Source of the DNA: Nisaea sediminum | Lineage (GTDB): Bacteria > Pseudomonadota > Alphaproteobacteria > Thalassobaculales > Thalassobaculaceae | NCBI RefSeq assembly: GCF_014904705.1 | Contig: NZ_JACZCQ010000005.1 | Span: 1-64,000 of the forward strand | Direction of reading: 5' to 3' | Length of the DNA stretch: 64,000 nt | In this document: positions 34,558 through 43,736 of the stretch, piece after piece | Layout: each line of letters starts with the position of its first letter | Position numbering within the stretch: position 1 is the first letter of the stretch | Position numbers and translations under genes: made by a program | Notes under the pieces: model-generated | Told to the model about the DNA's origin: nothing | Database searches by the model: none | What the model saw: only the letters and a program-made list of their open reading frames with translations

Positions 34558-35511
34558 CTAACGATCAACCTCGTCAAGCTCTGCCGCGGCCTGTCGCAAG
34601 GCATCCCGCAGTGACTGCAGTGCGGCCATTTCCTCATGCTCGGACAATGTGACAAAGCCGATCTGGATCGGCGGCAACTGCAACGACGGCACGTTCGGCA
34701 CACACAGCTCGCCGGCGGCGATATGGGTATCGAGCATAAACCGGGGCACGCAGGTCAGGACATCCATCTCCCGGGCGAGGATCATCAATGCGGCCAGATC
34801 GGCGGATATATCCATCATCGGCTCGGGACCGGCGAGGCCGTGATTTCTGAACTCCCTCTCAAGGGCGATGCGATTGTTCGAATGCACCGGCGGCAGGACC
34901 CACGGCCAGTCCGCCAGTTCGGAAATGCCGATGTTCTCCCGGCCCGCGAGCGGATGCCTGATCGAACAGGCGATGACGAGGTCGGTCCGGAATAGAGGTT
35001 CGTGTCTCAGCACGGGGATCATCCTCTGGGGGATCTGATCCCAGTCGATCCGTCCTGCATAGCAATCGAGATCACCGTCCCAGAGCGATTGCAGCATGTC
35101 GCCGACGATGCCGGTTCGCAGCCTGAACCGCATGTCGGCACTTTCCTTTCCGAGCACGCGCATCGTCGCCGGCAGCATGCGGAACAGGAGCGCCGGGTTT
35201 GTGCCGACCCGCAGAACCGGCGATTGACTGGCATGGAGTTCGGCAGCGAGATGATCGAAGGATGCCAGCCCGGAACGCGCGCGCTGGAGTGCCAGTTGAC
35301 CCGCCGCATTGAGCCATACTCCGCGCGCCGAGCGCTCGACCAGGGTCGCCCCGAGGGCGTATTCCAGATCCTTGACCATCTGCGAGACTGCCGGCTGCGT
35401 CCGGCTCAGGACCATTCCGATGGCTCTGAGAGACTGAAGCTCGTCAATGAGTTTAAGCAGCCGGATATGACGCAAGCGCAGGCCGTCCAGCCGTTGAGGG
35501 GAGTAGGTCAT
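34558..35511 (-). CDS. LysR-family transcriptional regulator
   Basis: A 317-residue regulator. The N-terminal winged HTH (RHIRLLKLIDELQSLRAIG, then RTQPAVSQMVKDLEYALGATLVERS) is typical LysR. The rest is a periplasmic-binding-like effector domain (RTDLVIACSIRHPLAGREN). It diverges from tctBAC and very probably controls it in response to its substrate. Confidence 0.92.
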   Translation of the reverse strand: MTYSPQRLDGLRLRHIRLLKLIDELQSLRAIGMVLSRTQPAVSQMVKDLEYALGATLVERSARGVWLNAAGQLALQRARSGLASFDHLAAELHASQSPVLRVGTNPALLFRMLPATMRVLGKESADMRFRLRTGIVGDMLQSLWDGDLDCYAGRIDWDQIPQRMIPVLRHEPLFRTDLVIACSIRHPLAGRENIGISELADWPWVLPPVHSNNRIALEREFRNHGLAGPEPMMDISADLAALMILAREMDVLTCVPRFMLDTHIAAGELCVPNVPSLQLPPIQIGFVTLSEHEEMAALQSLRDALRQAAAELDEVDR

Positions 35512-35642
35512 AAAGAAAACTTATCATATGGAAGAAAATTCCGATTATTTCTTTTGACCCATTCAAAGCTAAGAATCGATCGAAGAAGAGACGTGGCCGC
35601 CCGCCCTGCAAGGATGGGAAATGTGCCGCGCAGGGAGGAATC
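35512..35642. promoter_or_regulatory. Divergent LysR-tctB intergenic control region
   Basis: 131 bp between the LysR gene and the tctB gene, clearly richer in A+T than its flanks (around 35512-35580). Divergent regulator/target pairs place the LysR binding site here. No palindrome of the T-N11-A type could be fixed with confidence by eye. Confidence 0.5.
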
Positions 35643-36095
35643 TTGAGACGCGCTAACGTCCTGTCTGGCGTCGTACTGGCCGTGTTCGGCCTCGTGATGC
35701 TTGTCGTCGTCATTCCCGCTCAGATCGGCCCCGGACCGGAAGGCATGATGGCGCCGAGTCTCGTGCCGAGCATGATGATGATCCTCGTCATCGTCCTGTC
35801 CCTGCTCCTGACCTTCAACAACATGAAGGCGAAGCCGGAGAACGCGGACGATGAACTTCCGGTCCCGATTTCCCGTGGCGAGTTCGCTGCCCTGCTGAAA
35901 CTCGGTGCCGTCTTTGCCGCCGCCATCGCCCTTTATCTCTGGGTATCGCCGCTGGTGGCCGGCGCGGCCCTGATCGTCGGCGCATTGCTGGCACTCGGCG
36001 AACGCCGTCCCCTGGTCATTGTCGCCATGCCGACCGCACTTCTGCTGGCGATCTGGTTCCTCTTCTACAAGGTGCTGGGCACCGGCATCGTATGA
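35643..36095 (+). CDS. tctB: Tripartite tricarboxylate transporter small subunit TctB
   Basis: A 150-residue membrane protein with a TTG start preceded by GGGAGGA. About four hydrophobic helices (VLSGVVLAVFGLVMLVVVIP; MMMILVIVLSLLLTF; VFAAAIALYLWVSPLVAG; LVIVAMPTALLLAIWFLF). This size and topology are those of TctB. Its stop overlaps the start of tctA (ATGA). Confidence 0.85.
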   Translation: MRRANVLSGVVLAVFGLVMLVVVIPAQIGPGPEGMMAPSLVPSMMMILVIVLSLLLTFNNMKAKPENADDELPVPISRGEFAALLKLGAVFAAAIALYLWVSPLVAGAALIVGALLALGERRPLVIVAMPTALLLAIWFLFYKVLGTGIV

Positions 36096-37597
36096 GCGCG
36101 CTTCTCGTCGGCTTTCAGGATGTGCTCAACCCGGGGACCTTGTTCTGGATCGCCCTCGGCGTGACGCTTGGCTACGTTCTGGGCGCGTTACCCGGCCTCG
36201 GGAAAGCGACCGGTGTCGCCGTCTCGATCCCGCTCACGTTTTACCTCAGTCCGGCAGCGGCGCTCGGCATGCTCATCGGCATCGCCAAAGGCAGCGCCGC
36301 CGGAAGCGCCGTCTCGGCGATCCTGCTGAATACCCCGGGCGAGCCGTCATCCGCGCCGACCGCGCTGGACGGCTACCCCCTTGCACGGCAGGGCAAAGCT
36401 CAGAAAGCGCTCAAGATGGGGCTGTTCGCCTCGGTGATCGGAGACTTCGTATCCACGCTCCTCCTCATCGTGCTGGCGGCGCCGTTGGCCCGCTACGCGC
36501 TGCTCATCGGCCCGGTCGAACTCTGCACGATCCTCTTGTTCTCGCTCACCTTCATCGGCGGCCTGTCGGGGCAATCCTTGACCAAGGGATTGATCGCGGG
36601 TGCGCTCGGCGTCTTCTTTGCCACCATCGGGCTCGAGACGGAGACCTTCGTTCCCCGTCTGACATTCGGCCTGCTCGAACTCGATGACGGGATCGCGCTG
36701 GTCCCGATGGCAATCGGCATGCTCGCGGTCGCGGAGATGATCGTCCAGGCCGGGAACCTAAAGGCGCTCGATAGCGAAACGGCCAAGATCGCCGACAGCA
36801 CCTCGCGCAACGACCGCGTCGTTCTCGCCTCGGAATGGCGGCGCTGCGCGCCGGTCATCGCGAGAGGCACCCTGATCGGCTCCATCGTCGGCATCCTTCC
36901 GGGGCTGGGCGCGAGCGTCGGGTCGTTCCTCTCCTACGGCGCGACACAGAAGGCTTCGAAGACGCCGGAAAAATACGGCACCGGCATGATCGAGGGCGTG
37001 GCCGCCGCGGAAAGCGCGGACAATGCCGTCGTTCCGTCAAGCCTGATCCCGCTCTTCGCCCTTGGCATTCCGGGAAGCGTCATCGCAGCGATCCTGATCG
37101 CGGCCTTCATACTCCACGGACTGACGCCGGGCCCGCTGATGTTCCAGCAGCAGCCGCGGCTCGTCGCGGATGTCTATGCCGCCATGCTCTGCGCCAGCGT
37201 CATCCTGCTGATCGTCGGCTACACCGGCCAGCGCCTCTTCGCGCAGGTGATCAAGGTGCCGCTCCGGCTGATCATTCCTGGCGTCCTGCTGCTCTGCAGC
37301 GTCGGCGCCTATATGGAAACCAGCAGCGTATTCTCGATCTACGCCATGCTGTTCTTCACATTGGTCGGCTTCTTCGCCCGAAAGCTGGATTTCTCCTTCG
37401 TCACTTTTCTGATCGGCTTCGTCATCGGCCCGAAACTCGAACTGAGCTTCCGCCAGTCGCTCCAGCTTCTCGACCACAACGCGGCGAACCTCGCCAAGCA
37501 CCCCATTGCGATCGCGTTTATCGCCCTGACGGTCATCGTTCTCTGGTGGACCGGACGGTCAAGCAGAACCAGCGGCAGCAACAGCCGCATCAAATGA
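36092..37597 (+). CDS. tctA: Tripartite tricarboxylate transporter large subunit TctA
   Basis: A 501-residue membrane protein with about 12 hydrophobic helices. Two glycine-rich signatures of TctA are present: GYVLGALPGLGKATGVAVS near the N-terminus and GILPGLGASVGSFLSYG near the middle, with ESADNAVVPSSLIPL after the second. It is the ion-coupled permease and forms the transporter with TctB, fed by the binding protein TctC. Confidence 0.93.
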   Translation: MSALLVGFQDVLNPGTLFWIALGVTLGYVLGALPGLGKATGVAVSIPLTFYLSPAAALGMLIGIAKGSAAGSAVSAILLNTPGEPSSAPTALDGYPLARQGKAQKALKMGLFASVIGDFVSTLLLIVLAAPLARYALLIGPVELCTILLFSLTFIGGLSGQSLTKGLIAGALGVFFATIGLETETFVPRLTFGLLELDDGIALVPMAIGMLAVAEMIVQAGNLKALDSETAKIADSTSRNDRVVLASEWRRCAPVIARGTLIGSIVGILPGLGASVGSFLSYGATQKASKTPEKYGTGMIEGVAAAESADNAVVPSSLIPLFALGIPGSVIAAILIAAFILHGLTPGPLMFQQQPRLVADVYAAMLCASVILLIVGYTGQRLFAQVIKVPLRLIIPGVLLLCSVGAYMETSSVFSIYAMLFFTLVGFFARKLDFSFVTFLIGFVIGPKLELSFRQSLQLLDHNAANLAKHPIAIAFIALTVIVLWWTGRSSRTSGSNSRIK

Positions 37598-37641
37598 GCG
37601 GTTCGGGCATCCGACGTTCATAACAAGAGGGAGGACGAACA

Positions 37642-38610
37642 ATGAAACCGATCACCAAACGAGACCTGCTGGGCCTGATGGCCGGTGCCATGATCGGCGC
37701 GGCAGGATTGACCAACACCGCACTCGCGGCCGACGGATACCCGACCGGCCCGATCACCATGCTGGTGGGCTACGGCGCGGGCGGCCAGACCGACTTGGTC
37801 GCGCGCGCGGCGGCCAAGACCATGTCCGAGCGGCTCGGCGTTCCCGTCAACGTCGTCAACAAGCCCGGCGCCGGCGGCGCGGTCGCGGCCCGAGACCTGA
37901 AGAAGGCAAAGCCTGACGGCTACACTGTCCTGTTCCACTCCAACTCGGTGGTGAATTCCGCGCCCTTCATCATGAAGCAGGTCGACTTCAAACCGGCGGA
38001 CTTTGAGTACGCAGGCATGATCACCGCTTATCAGGTGGGCATGGCGACCCAGAAGGATCAGCCGTTCAACACGATCGCGGAATACGTCGCCTGGGCGAAG
38101 AAAAACCCCGGCTCGAGCTACGGCGCCCTCAGCCCCGAAGCGCGGCTCTACATCACCGAGATCGCGAAGAAGAACGACCTCGACATCAATATCGTTCCGG
38201 TACGGAGCGGCAGCGAGATGATCAACGTGCTACTCGGCAAGCAGGTCGCGATGGCCTTCTCCGGGGGCATTCACTATCGCTATCCCGACGAGCTGAAGAC
38301 AATTTCGGCGCTGACGACATTCCGCCATCCTTCGGCGCCCGACGTCCCGACCATCGAGGAGGAAGGCTATCCGCTCGGAATGGACTCCCGCACGACGATC
38401 TTCCTGCCCAAGGGGACGCCTCGGCCCATTCTCGAACGGTTGAGCGGGGCGCTGCAGGCGGCCGCGACAGACGACGCTTTCAAGAAGCTTACCGACACCG
38501 CGAACATCCCCATCAAGTATCTGAGCGTGGACGAGGCGTACGCGGAGATGGAACGGACCTACGCCAAGCACAAGGGCATCATGGAGAGCGCCGGAATCGT
38601 TCCTCAATAA
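37642..38610 (+). CDS. tctC: Tripartite tricarboxylate transporter substrate-binding protein (TctC/Bug)
   Basis: A 322-residue periplasmic protein with a signal peptide (hydrophobic residues about 9-25, cut near ALAA-DGYP). YPTGPITMLVGYGAGGQTDLVAR and NVVNKPGAGGAVAARDLKKAKPDGYT are the classical Bug ligand-loop patterns. It captures a carboxylate for TctAB. The ligand is unknown; the CoA transferase downstream hints at a carboxylic acid that is then made a CoA ester. Confidence 0.93.
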   Translation: MKPITKRDLLGLMAGAMIGAAGLTNTALAADGYPTGPITMLVGYGAGGQTDLVARAAAKTMSERLGVPVNVVNKPGAGGAVAARDLKKAKPDGYTVLFHSNSVVNSAPFIMKQVDFKPADFEYAGMITAYQVGMATQKDQPFNTIAEYVAWAKKNPGSSYGALSPEARLYITEIAKKNDLDINIVPVRSGSEMINVLLGKQVAMAFSGGIHYRYPDELKTISALTTFRHPSAPDVPTIEEEGYPLGMDSRTTIFLPKGTPRPILERLSGALQAAATDDAFKKLTDTANIPIKYLSVDEAYAEMERTYAKHKGIMESAGIVPQ

Positions 38611-38625
38611 CCTCTTGAGCCGCCG

Positions 38626-38651
38626 CCGCGGGCGCCCTCCGGCGCCCGCGG
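38626..38651 (+). terminator. Perfect hairpin between tctC and CoA transferase
   Basis: An 11-bp perfect GC stem (38626-38636 with 38641-38651) with loop CTCC. No U-tract follows. It may stabilise the tctC mRNA end and lower expression of the downstream gene, since binding proteins are often needed in excess. Confidence 0.5.
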
Positions 38652-38681
38652 TCATCCCCACGGAAGATACCGGAAGAGCGA

Positions 38682-39884
38682 ATGTTCCAGCCCCTGAATG
38701 GCATACGTGTCGTCGATCTGAGCCAGGTCCTGGCCGGCCCCTACGCCACCTACCAGATGGCCCTAATGGGGGCGGAGGTCATCAAGATCGAGAAACCCGG
38801 CGAGGGTGACTGGACGCGGCTCGGCGGTCTCCTGCCGGAACTCGCGGAACGGCAGATGGGGCTGGGATTCCTGCCCCAGAACGCGGCGAAGAAATCGGTC
38901 ACGCTCAATCTGAAATCACCGGAAGGTCTGGACCTCGCGAGAAAGCTCGTGGCGACGGCCGATGTCTTCGTCGAAAACTTCAAACCCGGTGTCGCCGAGC
39001 GCCTCGGCCTCGGTTTCGACGCCGTGCGGTCGATCAGGCACGACATCGTCTATTGCTCGATTTCCGCCTACGGGCAGAACGGACCACTCAGCCGCCGTCC
39101 GGCGTACGATCACGTCATTCAGGGCATGTGCGGCATCATGATGACGACGGGGAAACCCGGCGACGGCCCGACGAAAGTCGGCGCACCCTATGTCGACTTC
39201 GCCACAGGCATGAATGCCGCCATGGCGGTCATGGCAGGTCTTCTGGAGATAAAGCGCACCGGGACGGCCGTGCAGATAGACGTCGCCATGCTCGATACGG
39301 CGCTGATGCTGATGGCGTCACTAATGACCCAGCACAAGTCCGCAGGCTGGAAGCCGGCTCAGAACGGCAACGAAGCCTGGAGTGCGAGCCCCTCATCGGG
39401 TGCCTTCGAGACCGCGGCCGGCCTCCTGATGCTGGCTGCCAACAACGAACCGCAGTTCCGCAGGCTTTGCCGGGCGATCGGCCGTGCAGACATCCTGGCC
39501 GACGCGCGCTGGCACACGCCGGAGGCGCGCAAGCGGAATGGCGAAAGCCTGCGCGAGGCACTCAACGGCACATTTCGTACGCGCACGGCCGATGACTGGG
39601 AAAGCATCCTGGAGAATGCGGACGTTCCGGCGGCCAGGGTCCGCTCACTGGACGAAACTCTGACAGAGCCGCAGATCGCGGCCCGCGGCTTGCTTTGCCA
39701 GATGGATCTGGAAGGCCATGACAGCGCGATCCATGTGCCGTCGCTGAGCTTCAGGGCCAATGGAGAAAGCGTGTCGCCGCAAATGCCGCCTCCGGTCCTG
39801 GGCGCGGATACCGAATACGTCCTGAGAGATCTTGGAATCGAAGGAACCGAACTGCAGAGGTTGCGGGACAACGGAGCAATCTGA
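38682..39884 (+). CDS. CaiB/BaiF (class III) CoA transferase
   Basis: A 400-residue protein. The opening GIRVVDLSQVLAGPYATYQMA, the block NLKSPEGLDLARKLV and YCSISAYGQNGPLSRRPAYD are typical of family III CoA transferases. D172 in GAPYVDFATG is the catalytic Asp position. It moves CoA between carboxylic acids. Same strand and 71 bp from tctC, so it probably activates or releases the imported acid. Substrate unknown. Confidence 0.9.
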   Translation: MFQPLNGIRVVDLSQVLAGPYATYQMALMGAEVIKIEKPGEGDWTRLGGLLPELAERQMGLGFLPQNAAKKSVTLNLKSPEGLDLARKLVATADVFVENFKPGVAERLGLGFDAVRSIRHDIVYCSISAYGQNGPLSRRPAYDHVIQGMCGIMMTTGKPGDGPTKVGAPYVDFATGMNAAMAVMAGLLEIKRTGTAVQIDVAMLDTALMLMASLMTQHKSAGWKPAQNGNEAWSASPSSGAFETAAGLLMLAANNEPQFRRLCRAIGRADILADARWHTPEARKRNGESLREALNGTFRTRTADDWESILENADVPAARVRSLDETLTEPQIAARGLLCQMDLEGHDSAIHVPSLSFRANGESVSPQMPPPVLGADTEYVLRDLGIEGTELQRLRDNGAI

Positions 39885-40067
39885 ACCACGCCGGGAGCTC
39901 TCGGCGGTTTGTCACTGCTTCCAACGCAGGAACAGTCTTTCCGCGATGCAGCATCGTTTTCCGCAATGCAGCATAACAGTTGGCTTCCGGCACCGGCTGC
40001 GTTAAGCCACCGCTCCAACCGAATCCTCCGCCGAATTGCGCGGACCGTATCGGGATGGAGAAGACAG

Positions 40068-40910
40068 ATGAACCATCACTCACGCACGGCGGAATCGCTA
40101 TCGTGCCATATCGGCCCGGCGGATATCCGTGCCGCCACACCCGACCGCCCGCTGGTTTGCCTCACCGCCTACACAGCACCCGTCGCGGCCTATCTCGATC
40201 CGCTCTGCGACTTACTGCTGGTCGGCGACTCGCTCGGCATGGTGATCTATGGCATGGACGGCACCGTCGGGGTCACGCTCGACATGATGATCGCCCATGG
40301 CCGCGCCGTGACAAGGCGGGCGCGTCATGCCTGTGTCGTCGTCGACTTGCCGGCAGGCAGCTACGAGAACGGACCGGAGCAGGCGCTCGAAAGCGCGCGC
40401 CGCGTTATGACGGAGACCGGGGCCGACGCGGTGAAGCTCGAGGGCGGCATCGCCGTCGAGGCCTCGATCGCCGCCCTGGTCGGGGACGGCATCCCGGTGC
40501 TCGGCCAAATCGGCCTGCTGCCGCAGCATGCCGAAGACGGTTTCAGGATCCAGGGACGCGGTGAGGACGGCGCCCGGCAGGTGCTGGAGGACGGCCGCGC
40601 CGTCGAACGCGCCGGCGCCTTCGCCGTCGTCATCGAGGGCACGGTGGAGCCCGTTGCCCGCCGAATAACCGAAGCGCTCTCCATCCCGACCATCGGGATC
40701 GGCGCATCCGCTGCCTGCAGCGGCCAGATCCTAGTCACCGACGATCTGCTCGGACTTTATGACGGGCATCTTCCGAAATTCGCCGAACGGTACGCCGATC
40801 TCGCGGGCACGATCCGCGAAGCGGCGCAGCGTTGGGCGGATGACGTACGCAGCCGGGCCTTTCCGGCCGAACGCAACACCTACGCCGAAAAGCCGGCGCG
40901 AGAGGGCTGA
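40068..40910 (+). CDS. panB: 3-methyl-2-oxobutanoate hydroxymethyltransferase
   Basis: A 280-residue enzyme (start ATG 40068 with GGAG upstream; a longer frame to 39909 is non-coding). It adds a hydroxymethyl group from methylene-THF to alpha-ketoisovalerate in pantothenate synthesis. LTAYTAPVAAYLD, LLVGDSLGMVIYGM, ADAVKLEGG and LGQIGLLPQHA are family motifs; Asp residues in GDSLG and the later VVVDLP block bind Mg2+. Operon with panC, 2 bp apart. Confidence 0.95.
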   Translation: MNHHSRTAESLSCHIGPADIRAATPDRPLVCLTAYTAPVAAYLDPLCDLLLVGDSLGMVIYGMDGTVGVTLDMMIAHGRAVTRRARHACVVVDLPAGSYENGPEQALESARRVMTETGADAVKLEGGIAVEASIAALVGDGIPVLGQIGLLPQHAEDGFRIQGRGEDGARQVLEDGRAVERAGAFAVVIEGTVEPVARRITEALSIPTIGIGASAACSGQILVTDDLLGLYDGHLPKFAERYADLAGTIREAAQRWADDVRSRAFPAERNTYAEKPAREG

Positions 40911-40912
40911 AA

Positions 40913-41749
40913 ATGGACATCATCCGCACCAAGGCCGAGCTGCGCAAACGCGTGAGCAGTTGGAGGAATTCCGGCGAGACCGTCGCCCTGACGCCGACGA
41001 TGGGGGCGATCCACGAAGGCCATCTCTCGCTCGTCCGGCTCGGCCTCGAACGCGCGGACCGATGCGTCGGGACGATTTTCGTCAATCCGCGGCAGTTCGG
41101 GCCGAACGAGGATTTCGCGACCTATCCGCGGGACGAGGAGGGCGATTTCGCAAAGTTCGAAACCGCCGGATGCAGTGCGGTCTACGCGCCCGCACCGGAA
41201 GAGATCTACTCCGCCGGCTACAAGACCGAAGTCATCGTACACGACATCTCCGAGGTCATGGAGGGCGCAAGCCGCCCGGGCTTCTTCACCGGCGTCGCCA
41301 CCGTGGTCTCAAAACTCCTGATCCAGGCGATGCCGGACATCGCAATCTTCGGCGAGAAGGACTTCCAGCAGCTCGCCGTCATCAGGACCATGGCCCGCGA
41401 TCTCGATCTGCCGATGGAAATTCTCGGCGCGCCGACGGTCCGCGAGGCGGATGGCTTGGCGCTCTCCTCCCGCAACGCCTATCTGAGCGCGGAAGAACGG
41501 CGGATCGCTCCGGCGCTTCATGCGGCGATGACCGCTGCCGCGGCGACCCTCCGCAACGGCGCCAATCCCCCGGCAGCAGCGGAGCAAGCGCGGAAGGCGA
41601 TGCTCTCGGCCGGCTTTCAGGAGGTCGATTATATCGATATCCGCGATCAGGACAGCTTTCAGCCGGCCTCCGTTCCCGGCGAGAATCTCCGCATCTTCGC
41701 GGCGGCGTGGCTCGGCAGCTGCCGCCTGATCGATAATCTCGGGGTCTGA
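40913..41749 (+). CDS. panC: Pantothenate synthetase
   Basis: A 278-residue ATP-dependent ligase joining pantoate and beta-alanine. LTPTMGAIHEGHLSLVRLG has the HIGH-like motif (residues 35-40 region); SIFVNPxQFGxNED is represented by IFVNPRQFGPNEDF; VREADGLALSSRNAYLS is the KMSKS-like lid region. It completes the panBC pair for CoA precursor synthesis. Confidence 0.96.
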   Translation: MDIIRTKAELRKRVSSWRNSGETVALTPTMGAIHEGHLSLVRLGLERADRCVGTIFVNPRQFGPNEDFATYPRDEEGDFAKFETAGCSAVYAPAPEEIYSAGYKTEVIVHDISEVMEGASRPGFFTGVATVVSKLLIQAMPDIAIFGEKDFQQLAVIRTMARDLDLPMEILGAPTVREADGLALSSRNAYLSAEERRIAPALHAAMTAAAATLRNGANPPAAAEQARKAMLSAGFQEVDYIDIRDQDSFQPASVPGENLRIFAAAWLGSCRLIDNLGV

Positions 41750-41774
41750 CGGAGCGTCCCGATCGGGCTATGCT

Positions 41775-41809
41775 TCCCTCCGAGGCCGCGACACGACGGC
41801 CCGGAGGGA
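41775..41809 (+). promoter_or_regulatory. Hairpin overlapping the ribosome site of the cupin gene
   Basis: Left arm TCCCTCCG-A-GGCCG (41775-41788, one bulged A) pairs with CGGCCCGGAGGGA (41797-41809) around an 8-nt loop. The right arm contains part of the GGAGGGAGGA ribosome site of the cupin ATG at 41820. Folding should lower translation, so this may be a control element, or a processing stem after panC. Confidence 0.55.
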
Positions 41810-41819
41810 GGACCGCAAG

Positions 41820-42203
41820 ATGGCTATAGAGACGCCGAACTATCCGGAACATGCCGCACTCGGGGCGCTCGACTCACGCCCCGTCGACCCGGAGAAGCTC
41901 GACTGGAGCCCGACCCGCTTCGAGGGGGTCGAGATGAAGGTGCTGATGGAGGACAAGGAAACCGGGCTGATGACCGCCCTGTTCCGCTGGCAGCCCGGCG
42001 CGGTCCTGCCGTTTCACGAGCATACCGATATCGAGCAGACCTACATGCTCGAAGGCCGGCTCGAGGACGAACAGGGCTCGGTCGGGCCCGGCGAATATGT
42101 CTGGCGTCCGGCAGGCAGCCGGCATGTCGCGCGGGCGCCGGAAGGCGCGCTGATGCTGAGCATGTTCCACAAGCCGAACCAGTTTCTCGACGACGGCGCC
42201 TGA
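41820..42203 (+). CDS. Cupin domain protein (ChrR-like)
   Basis: A 127-residue single-cupin protein. PGAVLPFHEHTDIEQTYMLEGRL has the metal-binding His-x-His and Glu, and GPGEYVWRPAGSRHVAR the second cupin motif with its His. This is a ChrR-like (Cupin_7) type of metal-binding fold, seen in anti-sigma partners and in small enzymes. No function follows from context. Its end abuts the convergent glycosyltransferase gene. Confidence 0.75.
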   Translation: MAIETPNYPEHAALGALDSRPVDPEKLDWSPTRFEGVEMKVLMEDKETGLMTALFRWQPGAVLPFHEHTDIEQTYMLEGRLEDEQGSVGPGEYVWRPAGSRHVARAPEGALMLSMFHKPNQFLDDGA

Positions 42204-43736
42204 TCAACCCGGAATTTTGACTTCGATATCCCGGTCGGGCAGGCCGGCGGACCGGTTCCCGGCGATCTCCAGGAACGCCGCCTCTAGAGCGGCGACATAG
42301 GCTTTCGTCGAGAAGAAACCGCCCGGCTCCGGCTGCCGTAACCGGGCGCGGACGGCGGCGAGAAAGGGAGCGTCGGCGGCGAACCGTTCAACGCGGGCGA
42401 GATAATCCGCCGGACTGTCGGCGATCCCCTCCGGCACACCCGCCGCAGCCAGGATGCTTGCCGACATGCGCCACGCGAAGCAGCGCCCCGGCAACGTCAC
42501 GACCGGAACCCCGCGGGCGAGCGCCAGCGCCGTCGTATGGCCGCCATTGTAGCCGAGCGGATCGAGCGCGATGTCGGCAGCGGCAACGCGTGCCCGGTGA
42601 TCGCGGATACCGGTCGGCTCGGCGAAACGGATCCGCTCCGGCGCCAATCCCGCCTGCGCGGCGAAGCGGCGGAGATTGTCCGCCCCCTCCTCCGATTGCG
42701 TCGCAACCCATAGCAGCGCGCGGGGAATGCGTCTCAGGCACTCGAACCAGAGCCGAAGCGTCGCCATGTCGACCTTGTTGAGCCGGTTGAAGGCGGCCAT
42801 GACGAAACCATCCTCCGGCAGCCCGAGTTCCGCGCGGGCGGGGGCAGGGTCGTCCTCCGCCTGGTCGTCGACCGGCAGGAAGCTTCCCGGCATCAGGATC
42901 AGGCGCTCGGAGAAACCGGAGCGCTCCGCTTCGGGCACGACGACCCGGTCCGCGACCGTATAATCCACGGTCTCCGCGCCGGTCGCCCCCGGAAATCCGA
43001 TCATCGCGACCCGGACAGGTGCCGGAGCGCGGCGGAAGACATCCTTTTCGGGGCTCAGCGGCGTGCCGCTCAGATCGACCAGGATATCGATCCCGTCGGC
43101 ACGGATCCTCTCCGCGAGCGCAGCCGGCGCTAGCCCCCCGACCTCCCGGAAATGATCGGCGGCCAGGCGCACAGGGCCCTGAACCGGCCTGACCGGCTCC
43201 TCCGTCCGGTCATATACGAAGGTCTCGAACCGGCTGCGATCATGATGAACCAGCATGCTGCGGACGGAAAACCCCACGGGATGCATCCGGAGGTCGGAAG
43301 TGACATAGCCGAGGCGGAGACGCCGCCCGCCCCGCCAGCCCCATTCCGCCCGCCATCGAGAGTCCGGCGCACTGGCGATCCGCATCGCCGAAGTGGTTAC
43401 GGCAAGCGCGATCCCCGGATCGTCCCGGCGCTCCAGCACGGAGAGCGGGGGCTCGAAAACCGTATCGCCGCGCCGCAATTGCTCGGCGAGAACCGCATCG
43501 AAAAGCGGCTCGAAAAAATATGAAGCCTGGAAATTGAGCGCATCCCGAAAGCCTGTTTGCCCGCTTACCAGAGTCCTCACGACACTCGCATTCACCGCCA
43601 GCAAGCGAGCCGGCGCATCTCTGAGAAAACGCTTCTGCCAGTCGTCGTCGCCCTGGGTGCCAGCAAGCGTACAGAACAGCTCGGCATAGGCGTGAATCCT
43701 CTCTGGCCGGTCGAGAATTTCGGTTCTGTTGCTCAT
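42204..43736 (-). CDS. GT41-like (O-GlcNAc transferase/SPINDLY) glycosyltransferase
   Basis: A 510-residue protein. The landmarks are LRLGYVTSDLRMHPVGF, IGFPGATGAETVDYTVADRV, AAFNRLNKVDMATLRLWFECL, and LDPLGYNGGHTTALALARGVPVV, all of the GT41 catalytic fold, which transfers a sugar to Ser/Thr. Clear TPR repeats at the N-terminus are not seen, unlike most relatives, so target selection may differ. Possible role in flagellin or surface glycosylation. Confidence 0.8.
   Translation of the reverse strand: MSNRTEILDRPERIHAYAELFCTLAGTQGDDDWQKRFLRDAPARLLAVNASVVRTLVSGQTGFRDALNFQASYFFEPLFDAVLAEQLRRGDTVFEPPLSVLERRDDPGIALAVTTSAMRIASAPDSRWRAEWGWRGGRRLRLGYVTSDLRMHPVGFSVRSMLVHHDRSRFETFVYDRTEEPVRPVQGPVRLAADHFREVGGLAPAALAERIRADGIDILVDLSGTPLSPEKDVFRRAPAPVRVAMIGFPGATGAETVDYTVADRVVVPEAERSGFSERLILMPGSFLPVDDQAEDDPAPARAELGLPEDGFVMAAFNRLNKVDMATLRLWFECLRRIPRALLWVATQSEEGADNLRRFAAQAGLAPERIRFAEPTGIRDHRARVAAADIALDPLGYNGGHTTALALARGVPVVTLPGRCFAWRMSASILAAAGVPEGIADSPADYLARVERFAADAPFLAAVRARLRQPEPGGFFSTKAYVAALEAAFLEIAGNRSAGLPDRDIEVKIPG

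Noticed and set aside
38626..38651. Intrinsic terminator ending the tct operon
   Set aside because: The stem is strong, but there is no T-run, so full termination is unlikely; kept only as a stability or attenuation hairpin.
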